In this document: positions 1-5,957 of the stretch, one piece after another | How the letters are laid out: the number at the start of each line of letters is the position of its first letter | Position numbering within the stretch: the first letter of the stretch is position 1 | Assembly: GCA_005881235.1 (NCBI GenBank) | Contig: VBEQ01000098.1 | Coordinates: 1 to 8,940, forward strand | Reading direction: 5' to 3' | DNA length: 8,940 bases | From: Chloroflexota bacterium | GTDB taxonomy: Bacteria; Chloroflexota; Dormibacteria; CF-121 | Notes under the pieces: generated by a model | Seen by the model: only the letters and a program-made list of their open reading frames with translations | Told to the model about the DNA's origin: nothing | The model's database searches: none | Program-made: the position numbers and the translations under genes

Positions 1-678
1 GGTGTCGGCGTGCTCCTCCGGCTCCTGGATCTTGAAGGTCCCATCCAGCCAGTAGTAAGTCTGGTTGCGGGGGTCGGTGCGCTTTTCGAAACGCTCCTCG
101 ACGCGTGAGTCTCCCTGCCGCGTGATGGCGACACCCTTGATCTTGTCTTCCGGAATGTTCGGCACGTTGACGTTCAACAGGGTCTTGTCGGGCAACCCTT
201 TGGCGATCACGGTGAGCGCCAGCTTGCGCGTGAACCGCGCCGCGTAGGTGAAATCGGGGTGGGTGAAAGTGGCGAGCGACACGGCGATCGATGGGATCCC
301 GAGGATGCGTGCCTCGGTCGCCGCGCTGACGGTGCCCGAATAAATGACGTTGGTGCCGGTGTTCGAGCCCAGGTTGATGCCGGAGACGACCAGGTCAGGC
401 GGTCGCGGCAGGATCGCCTTAACCGCGATCTTCACGCAGTCGGCCGGCATGCCGTTCACCGCGTAGCCGAAGCGCACGTTGCGCCGCACGACCTCTTTGG
501 CCCGCAGCGGGAGCAGCAGCGTGATCGCGTGTCCGACGGCACTGCGTTCGGCGTCCGGTGCAACCACCTCGACATCGCCGATCTTGCGCAACTCCTGCCA
601 TGCGGCCAGGATTCCCTGCGCATAGATGCCGTCGTCGTTGGTCAGCAGGATGAGCGGTTTCGCCACGATTCCCGCCAT
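1..678 (-). CDS. surE: 5'/3'-nucleotidase SurE, C-terminus cut by window edge
   Basis: SurE is a cytoplasmic metal-dependent phosphatase that removes phosphate from nucleoside monophosphates; it is often linked to stationary-phase survival. The 226 residues visible carry the family landmarks: TNDDG at residues 13-17 with the metal-binding Asp pair D15/D16, PDAERSAVGH at 41-50 with S46, NGMPADCV at 75-82, and SGINLGSN at 99-106 with the metal-binding N102, followed by YSGTVSAATEA. SurE proteins are usually about 250-260 residues, so roughly the last 30 lie beyond base 1. The ATG at 678 gives the standard N-terminus, and a GGAG lies 8 bases upstream of it. The gene diverges from the zinc-ribbon gene across 42 bp, so their promoters must share that space. 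The identification is firm; the substrate preference cannot be read from the sequence. Confidence 0.96.
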   Translation of the reverse strand, partial: MAGIVAKPLILLTNDDGIYAQGILAAWQELRKIGDVEVVAPDAERSAVGHAITLLLPLRAKEVVRRNVRFGYAVNGMPADCVKIAVKAILPRPPDLVVSGINLGSNTGTNVIYSGTVSAATEARILGIPSIAVSLATFTHPDFTYAARFTRKLALTVIAKGLPDKTLLNVNVPNIPEDKIKGVAITRQGDSRVEERFEKRTDPRNQTYYWLDGTFKIQEPEEHADT

Positions 679-701
679 CAATGATGCTCCATTCCGCCGT
701 T

Positions 702-707
702 TATACT
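702..707 (+). promoter_or_regulatory. Candidate -10 element (TATACT) of the zinc-ribbon gene
   Basis: TATACT matches the bacterial -10 consensus TATAAT at five of six bases. Its 3' end lies 13 bases before the ATG at 721, which would leave a very short 5' leader of about 7 bases. No clear -35 hexamer is seen 15-19 bases upstream. The same hexamer precedes the rrf2 gene at 1628-1633. This is inferred from the sequence only. Confidence 0.45.
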
Positions 708-720
708 GGGCGCAGCGACG

Positions 721-1065
721 ATGGAAGATCCCATCCTGGAGTTCCTGCGGTCCCAGGCTCGGAATTATCGCTGCCGGGTGTGCGGCAGCAACCATAAAGG
801 TTCGCAGCTCCGCAAGATCGGCAACCATAACAACAAGCTGATCGTGCAGGTCACCTGTGGCCGCTGTCGCGACTCGTTCTTCCTGCACGTCGAGTTCGCC
901 GGCTCCATCGTCAACGCGGTCGAAGAGGTAACCCGCGTGGCCGCTCCCTCACCGCGCGACACCGACGAGATCGAGGGTGAGCCGCTCAGTCACGACGAAG
1001 TGCTGGACGCGCATCAGCGACTGGCGGCGTTCCAGGGAAAGCTGACGGAGCTGCTGGAAGACTAG
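721..1065 (+). CDS. Small zinc-ribbon protein of unknown function
   Basis: I do not recognise a named family. The 114-residue product has two Cys-x2-Cys knuckles, C18/C21 and C46/C49, separated by 24 residues. This is the layout of a treble-clef or zinc-ribbon fold that binds one Zn. The segment between them is rich in His, Asn and Lys (GNHNNK at 34-39), and the second knuckle runs straight into a beta-strand-like stretch, SFFLHVEF. The C-terminal third (about 75-114) is acidic and probably helical, ending in LTELLED. There is no signal peptide or membrane segment, so it is probably cytoplasmic. No good Shine-Dalgarno precedes the ATG at 721, which fits the very short leader suggested by the -10 candidate. 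Its stop shares CTAG with that of the convergent flavin reductase gene. A nucleic-acid-binding or protein-adaptor role is possible but unproven. Confidence 0.8.
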   Translation: MEDPILEFLRSQARNYRCRVCGSNHKGSQLRKIGNHNNKLIVQVTCGRCRDSFFLHVEFAGSIVNAVEEVTRVAAPSPRDTDEIEGEPLSHDEVLDAHQRLAAFQGKLTELLED

Positions 1066-1547
1066 GTCAGGCTGCGGTAGCCGCTTCGGTAGTAGATCAG
1101 CGGCGCCGCGTCGCGCACCACGTTCAGCGCCACCACCCGGCCGACCATGACCGTGTGATCGCCCGCCTCGAGCGTTGCGTCGAGGGTTGCCTCGAGGTAG
1201 GCGGTCGCCTCCTCGAGGAGCGGCGACCCGGTGACGCCCAGGTGATAGGCGCCTTCCTGGAACTCCGGGCCATCGAGCCGGGCGTTGTCCGCAAAGAAGC
1301 GGGCGGTGCCTTCCCCCTGCTCGCCGAGGATGTTGATGGCGAAGGCACGGCTCTCTATCACGAGCCGATGCATGGTGGTCGATCGCTCCACCGAAACCAG
1401 GATCAGCAGGGGGTCCAGCGACTGCGAGGCGAAGGCGCTGACGGTCATGCCGTGCATCCGACCGGCCACGGTGGTCGTCATGATGGTGACGCCGCTGGCG
1501 AAGTGGCTCATGGCGTGGCGGAAGGAGCCCTTGTCCAGCTGGGTCAC
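1062..1547 (-). CDS. Flavin reductase-like, FMN-binding domain protein
   Basis: The 161-residue product is a single flavin reductase-like domain, the split-barrel FMN-binding fold of the short-chain reductase components of two-component flavin monooxygenases (HpaC/RutF type). Family signatures are SGVTIMTT near residues 18-25, GMTVSAFASQSLDPLLILVSV at about 33-53, FAINIL at about 69-74, and GDHTVMVGRVV near 128-138. Such enzymes reduce FMN or FAD with NAD(P)H and release it to a partner oxygenase. No oxygenase is visible here, so the partner is unknown. Translation starts at GTG (1547-1545) with no clear Shine-Dalgarno. A weak -10-like TAACGT ends 6 bases before it, so a leaderless message is possible. 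The gene diverges from the rrf2-suf operon and might share its control region, and it is convergent with the zinc-ribbon gene. Confidence 0.9.
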   Translation of the reverse strand: MTQLDKGSFRHAMSHFASGVTIMTTTVAGRMHGMTVSAFASQSLDPLLILVSVERSTTMHRLVIESRAFAINILGEQGEGTARFFADNARLDGPEFQEGAYHLGVTGSPLLEEATAYLEATLDATLEAGDHTVMVGRVVALNVVRDAAPLIYYRSGYRSLT

Positions 1548-1561
1548 GCCGATACGTTACA

Positions 1562-1576
1562 TGCGGGAATCCCGCA
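1562..1576. promoter_or_regulatory. Perfect 15-bp palindrome in the divergent control region
   Basis: TGCGGGA-A-TCCCGCA has 7-bp arms around a single central base. It lies 15 bp upstream of the flavin reductase GTG, where a bound protein would block that promoter. A regulator site is a reasonable inference. It does not resemble the IscR-like site at 1638-1662, so a second regulator would be implied. Confidence 0.4.
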
Positions 1577-1580
1577 ACCC

Positions 1581-1600
1581 TAACAACTGTTACATGGAAC
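1581..1600. repeat. Short palindromes and an 8-bp direct repeat
   Basis: TAACA-AC-TGTTA (1581-1592) is a perfect 5-bp-arm inverted repeat. It overlaps the near-palindrome GTTACATGGAAC (1589-1600). The octamer GTTACATG at 1589-1596 also occurs at 1556-1563, exactly 33 bp away, about three helical turns. These may be regulator-binding sites. Each one alone could be chance. Confidence 0.3.
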
Positions 1601-1606
1601 GTTCGC

Positions 1607-1621
1607 CGGGCGCACGGCCCG
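1607..1621. promoter_or_regulatory. Inverted repeat at the -35 position of the suf promoter
   Basis: CGGGC-GCACG-GCCCG has perfect 5-bp arms with a 5-bp spacer. It covers the place where a -35 hexamer would sit for the TATACT at 1628-1633, and no TTGACA-like sequence is present there. An activator site in place of a -35 would fit, but GC-rich DNA produces such repeats easily. Confidence 0.25.
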
Positions 1622-1627
1622 CTCGGC

Positions 1628-1633
1628 TATACT
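1628..1633 (+). promoter_or_regulatory. Candidate -10 element (TATACT) of the rrf2-suf operon
   Basis: TATACT matches TATAAT at five of six bases and is the best -10 in the 117-bp divergent gap. It predicts transcription starting near 1640, at the left edge of the IscR-like operator, and so supports translation from the ATG at 1665 rather than the upstream in-frame ATG at 1638. No convincing -35 is seen. Confidence 0.5.
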
Positions 1634-1637
1634 CGAG

Positions 1638-1662
1638 ATGTCCGACTACTCCAGTCGGAGAT
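1638..1662. promoter_or_regulatory. Predicted IscR type-1-like operator of the suf operon
   Basis: The core TCCGACT-ACTCC-AGTCGGA (1641-1659) is a perfect inverted repeat with 7-bp arms and a 5-bp spacer. Its inner 17 bases meet every specified inner position of the E. coli IscR type-1 consensus (YYGACTRWWWYAGTCRR) except that the central WWW reads CTC. The outer ATA/TAT flanks are only partly kept (ATG and GAT). It lies directly downstream of the -10 candidate and overlaps the likely ribosome-binding site, a position that would repress. The next gene encodes an Rrf2 protein with an IscR-like Cys/His set, which makes autoregulation likely. It could also fold as an mRNA hairpin hiding GGAG (1657-1660). 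Confidence 0.65.
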
Positions 1663-1664
1663 CT

Positions 1665-2090
1665 ATGAGATTCTCCACTCGGTCTGAATACGGAATCCGC
1701 GTCATGGTGCGCCTGGGGCGCGGCTACGGCCATGGGCCGATCCCGCTCGCGGAGCTCGCCGAACTGGAGGGCCTGCCGCCCTCCTACCTGGAGCAGATCG
1801 CCGGCCAGCTTCGCCGCGCCGGCCTGGTGACCAGCCGCATGGGGGTCAAGGGTGGCTATGCGCTCGCCCGCCGGCCCGCCGCCATCTCGATGGCCGACAT
1901 CGTTCGCAATCTCGAGGGGTCGCTGGCGCCGGTCAGCTGCCTGGCCGAAGGCGGTGGTCCCGGCGAATGCACCCATGCGGATACGCCCTGCTCGGCGCAC
2001 GCCTTCTGGGAGCGGCTGCAGGGAACGATCACCTCGACGCTGGAATCAGTCACGGTGGCCGACCTGATGAAGGAGGCCCAGCCGGCATGA
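1665..2090 (+). CDS. Rrf2/IscR-family Fe-S-sensing transcriptional regulator
   Basis: This 141-residue winged-helix repressor heads the suf operon. MRFSTRSEYGIRVM at the N-terminus, IAGQLRRAGLVTSRMGVKGGYALAR at about 45-69 (recognition helix and wing) and the dimerisation helix at the C-terminus are typical of the Rrf2 family. Three cysteines, C92, C102 and C109, plus H112 in the sequence CSAHAFW, correspond to IscR C92/C98/C104 and H107, the [2Fe-2S] ligands. The spacing here is Cys-x9-Cys-x6-Cys rather than x5/x5. By analogy the cluster-loaded form represses its own promoter when Fe-S supply is ample and the apo form relieves repression. The ATG at 1665 is chosen because it gives the family N-terminus, has GGAG 4 bases upstream, and lies beyond the predicted transcription start. 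The stop overlaps the sufS start in ATGA. Confidence 0.93.
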   Translation: MRFSTRSEYGIRVMVRLGRGYGHGPIPLAELAELEGLPPSYLEQIAGQLRRAGLVTSRMGVKGGYALARRPAAISMADIVRNLEGSLAPVSCLAEGGGPGECTHADTPCSAHAFWERLQGTITSTLESVTVADLMKEAQPA

Positions 2091-3322
2091 TCGAAGCGCG
2101 GACGCTCAATGTCGAGAAGGTGCGCGACGACTTTCCCATCCTCGCTCGGCGGATTCACGGGTGTCCATTGATCTACCTCGACAGTGCCGCCACGTCGCAG
2201 AAACCCGCTGCGGTCATCGACGCGATGGATGACTACTACCGCCGCTACAACGCCAATCCGCACCGCGGGGTTTATGCGATCAGCGAAGAAGCCACGGCGG
2301 CCTATGAGTCGGCGCGGCAGCGGGTGGCGACCTTCATCAACGCCGCCTCGCCCAAGGAAGTGATTTTTACCCGTAACACGACCGAGGCGATCAACCTCGT
2401 TCGTTACAGCTGGGGTCGCGCGAACGTCCACGCCGGCGACCGGATCCTGCTGACCGAAATGGAGCACCACAGCAACCTCGTCCCCTGGCAGCTGCTCGCC
2501 AAGGAGGCGGGGGCCACCCTCGAGTTTCTCTGCATCGACGACCAGGGCCTGTTGCAACTCGACGAGCTGGAGCGGAAGCTCGAGGGCGTCCGGCTGCTGG
2601 CGATCACGCACCAATCGAACACGCTGGGCACGATCAACCCGATCAAGGCGATCGTGGAGACGGCGCACCGAGCCGGCGCGCTCGTCCTGATCGACGGCGC
2701 CCAAGCGGTACCGCACATGCCGGTCGACGTCCGGGACCTGGGCGTGGACTTCTATGCCTTCAGTGGCCACAAGATGTGCGGACCGACCGGAATCGGCGTG
2801 CTCTGGGCCCGACGGGCCCTGCTCGAGGCGATGCCCCCCTTCCTCGGTGGCGGGGACATGATCAAGCGGGTCAAGCTCAACGACGCGAGCTGGAACGACC
2901 TGCCGTGGAAATTCGAAGCCGGGACTCCCAGCGTTGCCGAAGGCATCGGGCTGGGGGCCGCCGTCGATTACCTCAGCGGCTTCGGCATGGACGCGGTGCG
3001 CGCCCACGAGCGCACGCTGGTCGACTATGCGATGGAGCGGCTGCAGGATATTCCCGGCATCACGCTCTATGGGCCGCGCGATCCCGAGCTCCACGGTGGG
3101 GCCGTCTCCTTCACTCTGCCCAACATCCACCCCCACGACCTGGCGACGCTCGTCGACCGGGAAGGCATCGCGGTGCGGGCCGGCCACCACTGCACCCAGC
3201 CGCTGATGGACCGGCTGGGCGTGCCGGCGACGACGCGCGCCAGCTTCTACATCTATAACCGCGCCGACGAGGTCGACCAGCTGGTCAGCGGAATTCAGAA
3301 GGCGCAAAAGGTGTTCGCCTAA
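2087..3322 (+). CDS. sufS: Cysteine desulfurase SufS (PLP-dependent)
   Basis: SufS converts L-cysteine to alanine and holds the released sulfur as a persulfide for transfer to the scaffold system. The 411-residue length is usual for group II desulfurases. PLP-site residues are visible: H128 in EMEHHSN, D203 and Q206 in LIDGAQAVPH, and the Schiff-base K229 in AFSGHKMCGPTG. The persulfide cysteine is C369 in RAGHHCTQPLM, preceded by the RAG motif of group II enzymes. The short active-site loop matches SufS rather than IscS. The ATG overlaps the rrf2 stop by 4 bp, and AAGGAGG at 2070-2076 is a strong Shine-Dalgarno, so translation is coupled but also independently initiated. SufU follows 4 bp downstream and is its expected sulfur acceptor. 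Confidence 0.98.
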   Translation: MIEARTLNVEKVRDDFPILARRIHGCPLIYLDSAATSQKPAAVIDAMDDYYRRYNANPHRGVYAISEEATAAYESARQRVATFINAASPKEVIFTRNTTEAINLVRYSWGRANVHAGDRILLTEMEHHSNLVPWQLLAKEAGATLEFLCIDDQGLLQLDELERKLEGVRLLAITHQSNTLGTINPIKAIVETAHRAGALVLIDGAQAVPHMPVDVRDLGVDFYAFSGHKMCGPTGIGVLWARRALLEAMPPFLGGGDMIKRVKLNDASWNDLPWKFEAGTPSVAEGIGLGAAVDYLSGFGMDAVRAHERTLVDYAMERLQDIPGITLYGPRDPELHGGAVSFTLPNIHPHDLATLVDREGIAVRAGHHCTQPLMDRLGVPATTRASFYIYNRADEVDQLVSGIQKAQKVFA

Positions 3323-3326
3323 AGAC

Positions 3327-3710
3327 ATGGACGATCTCTACCGCGAGCAGATTCTCGAGCACTACAAGAACCCGCATCACTTCGGGGAGATCACGGACGC
3401 CGACATCACCCAGGAGGGCGACAATCCTCTGTGCGGCGACGTCATCACCCTCTACCTCAAGCTGGACGACGGCCGGCTGGGGGATGTGCGGTTCCGCGGC
3501 CGAGGTTGCGCCATCAGCCAGGCGTCCGCCTCGATGCTGACCGACATGATCGTTGGCAAGCCGATACAGGAGCTCAAGCGTTTCCCCACGCGGGAGCTGC
3601 TCGATGAGCTCGGGATCCCGATTAGCCCGGCGCGGATGAAGTGCGCGACGCTTTCCGTCAATACGCTCCGGGTCGCGCTCAACGGTGATTCGTACGAGGA
3701 GGAGGACTGA
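3327..3710 (+). CDS. sufU: SufU sulfur-transfer protein, short form
   Basis: SufU is a Zn-containing protein that accepts sulfur from the SufS persulfide and passes it to SufBCD. The 127-residue product keeps the four ligand positions C36, D38 (CGD motif), C61 (GRGCAISQAS) and C106 (ARMKCATLS). The Lys before C106 is typical of SufU, where IscU has His. The unusual point is length: only 44 residues lie between C61 and C106. Bacillus subtilis SufU has about 61, owing to an insertion that marks the SufU family, while E. coli IscU has about 42. This copy therefore looks like SufU in sequence but IscU in length. The start lies 4 bp after sufS and the upstream Shine-Dalgarno is weak, so coupling to sufS translation is likely. 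A scaffold-like IscU role cannot be excluded. Confidence 0.93.
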   Translation: MDDLYREQILEHYKNPHHFGEITDADITQEGDNPLCGDVITLYLKLDDGRLGDVRFRGRGCAISQASASMLTDMIVGKPIQELKRFPTRELLDELGIPISPARMKCATLSVNTLRVALNGDSYEEED

Positions 3711-3737
3711 GCTCGATTTGAATACGGAATCCACGGG

Positions 3738-3743
3738 TAAACT
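3738..3743 (+). promoter_or_regulatory. Possible internal -10 element (TAAACT) before sufC
   Basis: The 43-bp sufU-sufC gap is the only sizeable gap in the operon and is richer in A/T than its surroundings. TAAACT there lies 10 bp before the sufC ATG, a geometry like that of the TATACT elements at 702 and 1628. A TTGAAT at 3718-3723 is too close (14 bp) to be a standard -35. An internal promoter for sufCBD is only a possibility. Confidence 0.22.
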
Positions 3744-3753
3744 GACAGAGACG

Positions 3754-4545
3754 ATGGCTGATTTCGAGATCAAGGACCTTCGGGTCAGCGTCGAGGGCCG
3801 CGAGATCCTCAAGGGCGTGTCGCTCTCGGTCAACAAGGGCGAGGTGCACGCCGTCATGGGCCCGAACGGGTCGGGCAAGAGCACGCTCTCGCACACCCTG
3901 ATGGGCCACCCGAACTACAAAGTGATCAGCGGCCAGGTGCTCTTCAAAGGCAAGGACATCCTGACGCTGCAGCCCGAGCAGCGGGCAAAGCTCGGCATGT
4001 TCCTCGCCCTGCAGTACCCCGTGGTCGTCCCGGGCATCACGATGTCGAACTTCCTGCGGACGGCGATCAACGCCAAGCGCGGTTACGACGGCAAGGACAA
4101 ATCCAAGGCGATCAATGTCAAGGAGTTTCGGGCGCTGCTCAAGGATGAGATGTCGGTGCTCCGCATGGATGACTCGTTCCTCTCCCGCTACGTCAATGAG
4201 GGATTCTCAGGCGGCGAGAAGAAGCGCGCCGAGATCTTGCAGATGGCGGTGTTGAAGCCAGAGATCGCGATCCTCGACGAGACCGACTCGGGGCTCGACA
4301 TCGACTCCATCAAGTTCGTGAGCGATGCCGTCAACCGGATGCGCGGCCCCGAGCTGGGCGTGCTGATCATCACCCACTACACACGCGTGCTGAAGTTCAT
4401 CAAGCCGGACTACGTGCACGTGCTCGTCAACGGCGAATTCGTGCGTTCCGGCGGGCCAGAGCTCGCCGACTGGTTGGAGGCGAAAGGCTATTCGGAATGG
4501 GTCAAGGAGCCGGCGAAGGCGCCCGCGGCCCTGGAGGCAAGGTAA
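3754..4545 (+). CDS. sufC: Fe-S assembly ATPase SufC
   Basis: SufC is the cytoplasmic ABC-type ATPase of the SufBCD scaffold; its ATP-driven dimerisation is thought to reshape SufB-SufD for cluster assembly. In the 263 residues are Walker A GPNGSGKST (36-44), a Q-loop at Q87 (LALQYP), the signature FSGGEKKR (151-158), Walker B ending in ILDETDSGLD (173-182) and the switch His H208 in ITHY. The ETDSGLD form, where typical ABC ATPases have EPTSGLD, marks SufC. Start choice: the frame is open upstream to 3685 inside sufU, but the ATG at 3754 gives the family N-terminus (MADFEIKDL). Its Shine-Dalgarno is weak (AGAG). The C-terminal tail KEPAKAPAALEAR is a short extension. The stop overlaps the sufB start by one base (TAATG). 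Confidence 0.98.
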   Translation: MADFEIKDLRVSVEGREILKGVSLSVNKGEVHAVMGPNGSGKSTLSHTLMGHPNYKVISGQVLFKGKDILTLQPEQRAKLGMFLALQYPVVVPGITMSNFLRTAINAKRGYDGKDKSKAINVKEFRALLKDEMSVLRMDDSFLSRYVNEGFSGGEKKRAEILQMAVLKPEIAILDETDSGLDIDSIKFVSDAVNRMRGPELGVLIITHYTRVLKFIKPDYVHVLVNGEFVRSGGPELADWLEAKGYSEWVKEPAKAPAALEAR

Positions 4546-5957
4546 TGGCAACTGTCATCCCGCGGATCGATGTCGGCGATAACTACAAGGAGAAGTACGG
4601 CTTCTTCGACCCTGAGAAGTTCGTTTTCAAGGCGAAGCGTGGCCTGAACCCCGAGGTCGTCAAAGAGATCTCCTGGATGAAGAACGAGCCGGAGTGGATG
4701 ACGGCGTTCCGGCTGAAAGCGCTCAAGATCTGGGACAAGAAGGAAATGCCCACCTGGGGCGCCGACCTGTCGACGATCGACTTCCAGAACATCTATTACT
4801 ACCTGAAGTCGACCGAGAAGCAGGGCAAGACCTGGGATGACGTCCCGGCCGACATCAAGAACACCTTCGACCGCCTCGGCGTGCCCCAGGCGGAGCGCAA
4901 GTTCCTCGCCGGCGTGGCGGCGCAATACGAGTCGGAGGTCGTCTATCACTCCCTGCACAAGGAGCTGGAGTCGAAGGGCGTCATCTTCACCGACACCGAC
5001 AGCGCGCTGCGCGACTATCCCGACCTCTTCAAGCAGTACTTCGGCACCATCATCCCGCCCGGGGACAACAAGCTCGCCGCGCTGAACAGCGCGGTCTGGT
5101 CGGGTGGGTCGTTCATCTACGTCCCCAAGGGTGTCAAGGTCGAGATCCCGCTGCAGGCCTATTTCCGGATCAACGCCGAGAACATGGGCCAGTTCGAGCG
5201 GACCCTGATCATCTGCGACGAGGACAGCTTCGTGCACTACATCGAAGGCTGCACCGCACCCATCTACACCACCGACTCGCTGCACTCGGCCGTGGTCGAG
5301 ATCATCGTCAAGCGCGGTGCCCGTTGCCGCTACACGACGGTGCAGAACTGGTCGACCAACGTCTACAACCTGGTCACCAAGCGCGCCGTCGCCTACGGCG
5401 ACGCGACCATGGAATGGGTCGACGGCAACCTGGGCTCGCAGATCACGATGAAGTACCCCTCCATCTATCTGATGGAGCCGGGTGCCAAGGGCGATGTGCT
5501 GAGCGTCGCGTTCGCGGGCAAGGGCCAGCACCAGGACGCCGGCGGCAAGGCCGTCCACGTGGCACCCAACACCAGCTCCAACATCGTCTCCAAGTCGATC
5601 TCCAAGAATGGCGGACGGACCTCCTACCGCGGGCTGGTGAAGGTCTACCCTGGCGCGAAGAACTCGAAGTCGTTCGTTCGCTGCGACGCTCTCCTGTTGG
5701 ATGACGAGTCGCGCTCCGACACCTACCCCACCACCGAGGTCGACGAGCCCCAGGTCCGGATCGGCCACGAGGCGACCGTCAGTAAGGTCTCCGACGAGCA
5801 GCTCTTCTACCTGCAAAGCCGCGGCATCACCAAGGCCGAGGCGGAGACGATGATCGTGAACGGCTTCATCGAACCGTTCACGAAGGAACTGCCTATCGAG
5901 TATGCCGTCGAGCTGAATCGCTTGATCCAGCTCGAGATGATCGGCTCCGTCGGATAA
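4545..5957 (+). CDS. sufB: Fe-S scaffold subunit SufB
   Basis: SufB forms the SufB-C2-D complex on which nascent clusters are built. The 470-residue product has the family N-terminal region (NYKEKYGF, PEWMTAFRLKAL) and the long beta-helix core with SGGSFIYVPKGVKVEIPL and RRA-type strands. The residues known in E. coli SufB are present: C380 in SFVRCDALL (E. coli C405, sulfur acceptor and cluster site), H408 and E409 in RIGHEATV (E. coli H433/E434), and C236 in EGCTAP (E. coli C254, sulfur entry). The ATG at 4545 sits in TAATG with the sufC stop and has GGAGG at 4533-4537, 7 bases upstream, the best ribosome site after that of sufS. An in-frame ATG at 4497 inside sufC is not used, since it would add a non-family extension. 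SufD begins immediately after the stop. Confidence 0.98.
   Translation: MATVIPRIDVGDNYKEKYGFFDPEKFVFKAKRGLNPEVVKEISWMKNEPEWMTAFRLKALKIWDKKEMPTWGADLSTIDFQNIYYYLKSTEKQGKTWDDVPADIKNTFDRLGVPQAERKFLAGVAAQYESEVVYHSLHKELESKGVIFTDTDSALRDYPDLFKQYFGTIIPPGDNKLAALNSAVWSGGSFIYVPKGVKVEIPLQAYFRINAENMGQFERTLIICDEDSFVHYIEGCTAPIYTTDSLHSAVVEIIVKRGARCRYTTVQNWSTNVYNLVTKRAVAYGDATMEWVDGNLGSQITMKYPSIYLMEPGAKGDVLSVAFAGKGQHQDAGGKAVHVAPNTSSNIVSKSISKNGGRTSYRGLVKVYPGAKNSKSFVRCDALLLDDESRSDTYPTTEVDEPQVRIGHEATVSKVSDEQLFYLQSRGITKAEAETMIVNGFIEPFTKELPIEYAVELNRLIQLEMIGSVG

Noticed and set aside
1638..1664. Upstream in-frame ATG adding nine codons to the rrf2 gene
   Set aside because: The extension encodes no family sequence, would place the operator inside the coding region, and begins before the predicted transcription start. 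GGAG fits the ATG at 1665.
1856..3328. 490-codon open frame on the - strand opposite sufS
   Set aside because: It is antisense to a well-supported sufS, has an Arg/His/Val/Asp-rich composition typical of shadow frames in GC-rich DNA, and shows no domain.
3685..3753. Upstream in-frame ATG for sufC inside sufU
   Set aside because: The added 23 residues do not match SufC, whose N-terminus is conserved and starts at 3754.
4497..4544. Upstream in-frame ATG for sufB inside sufC
   Set aside because: The added residues (GQGAGEGARGPGG) are out-of-frame sufC sequence. GGAGG is correctly spaced for the ATG at 4545.
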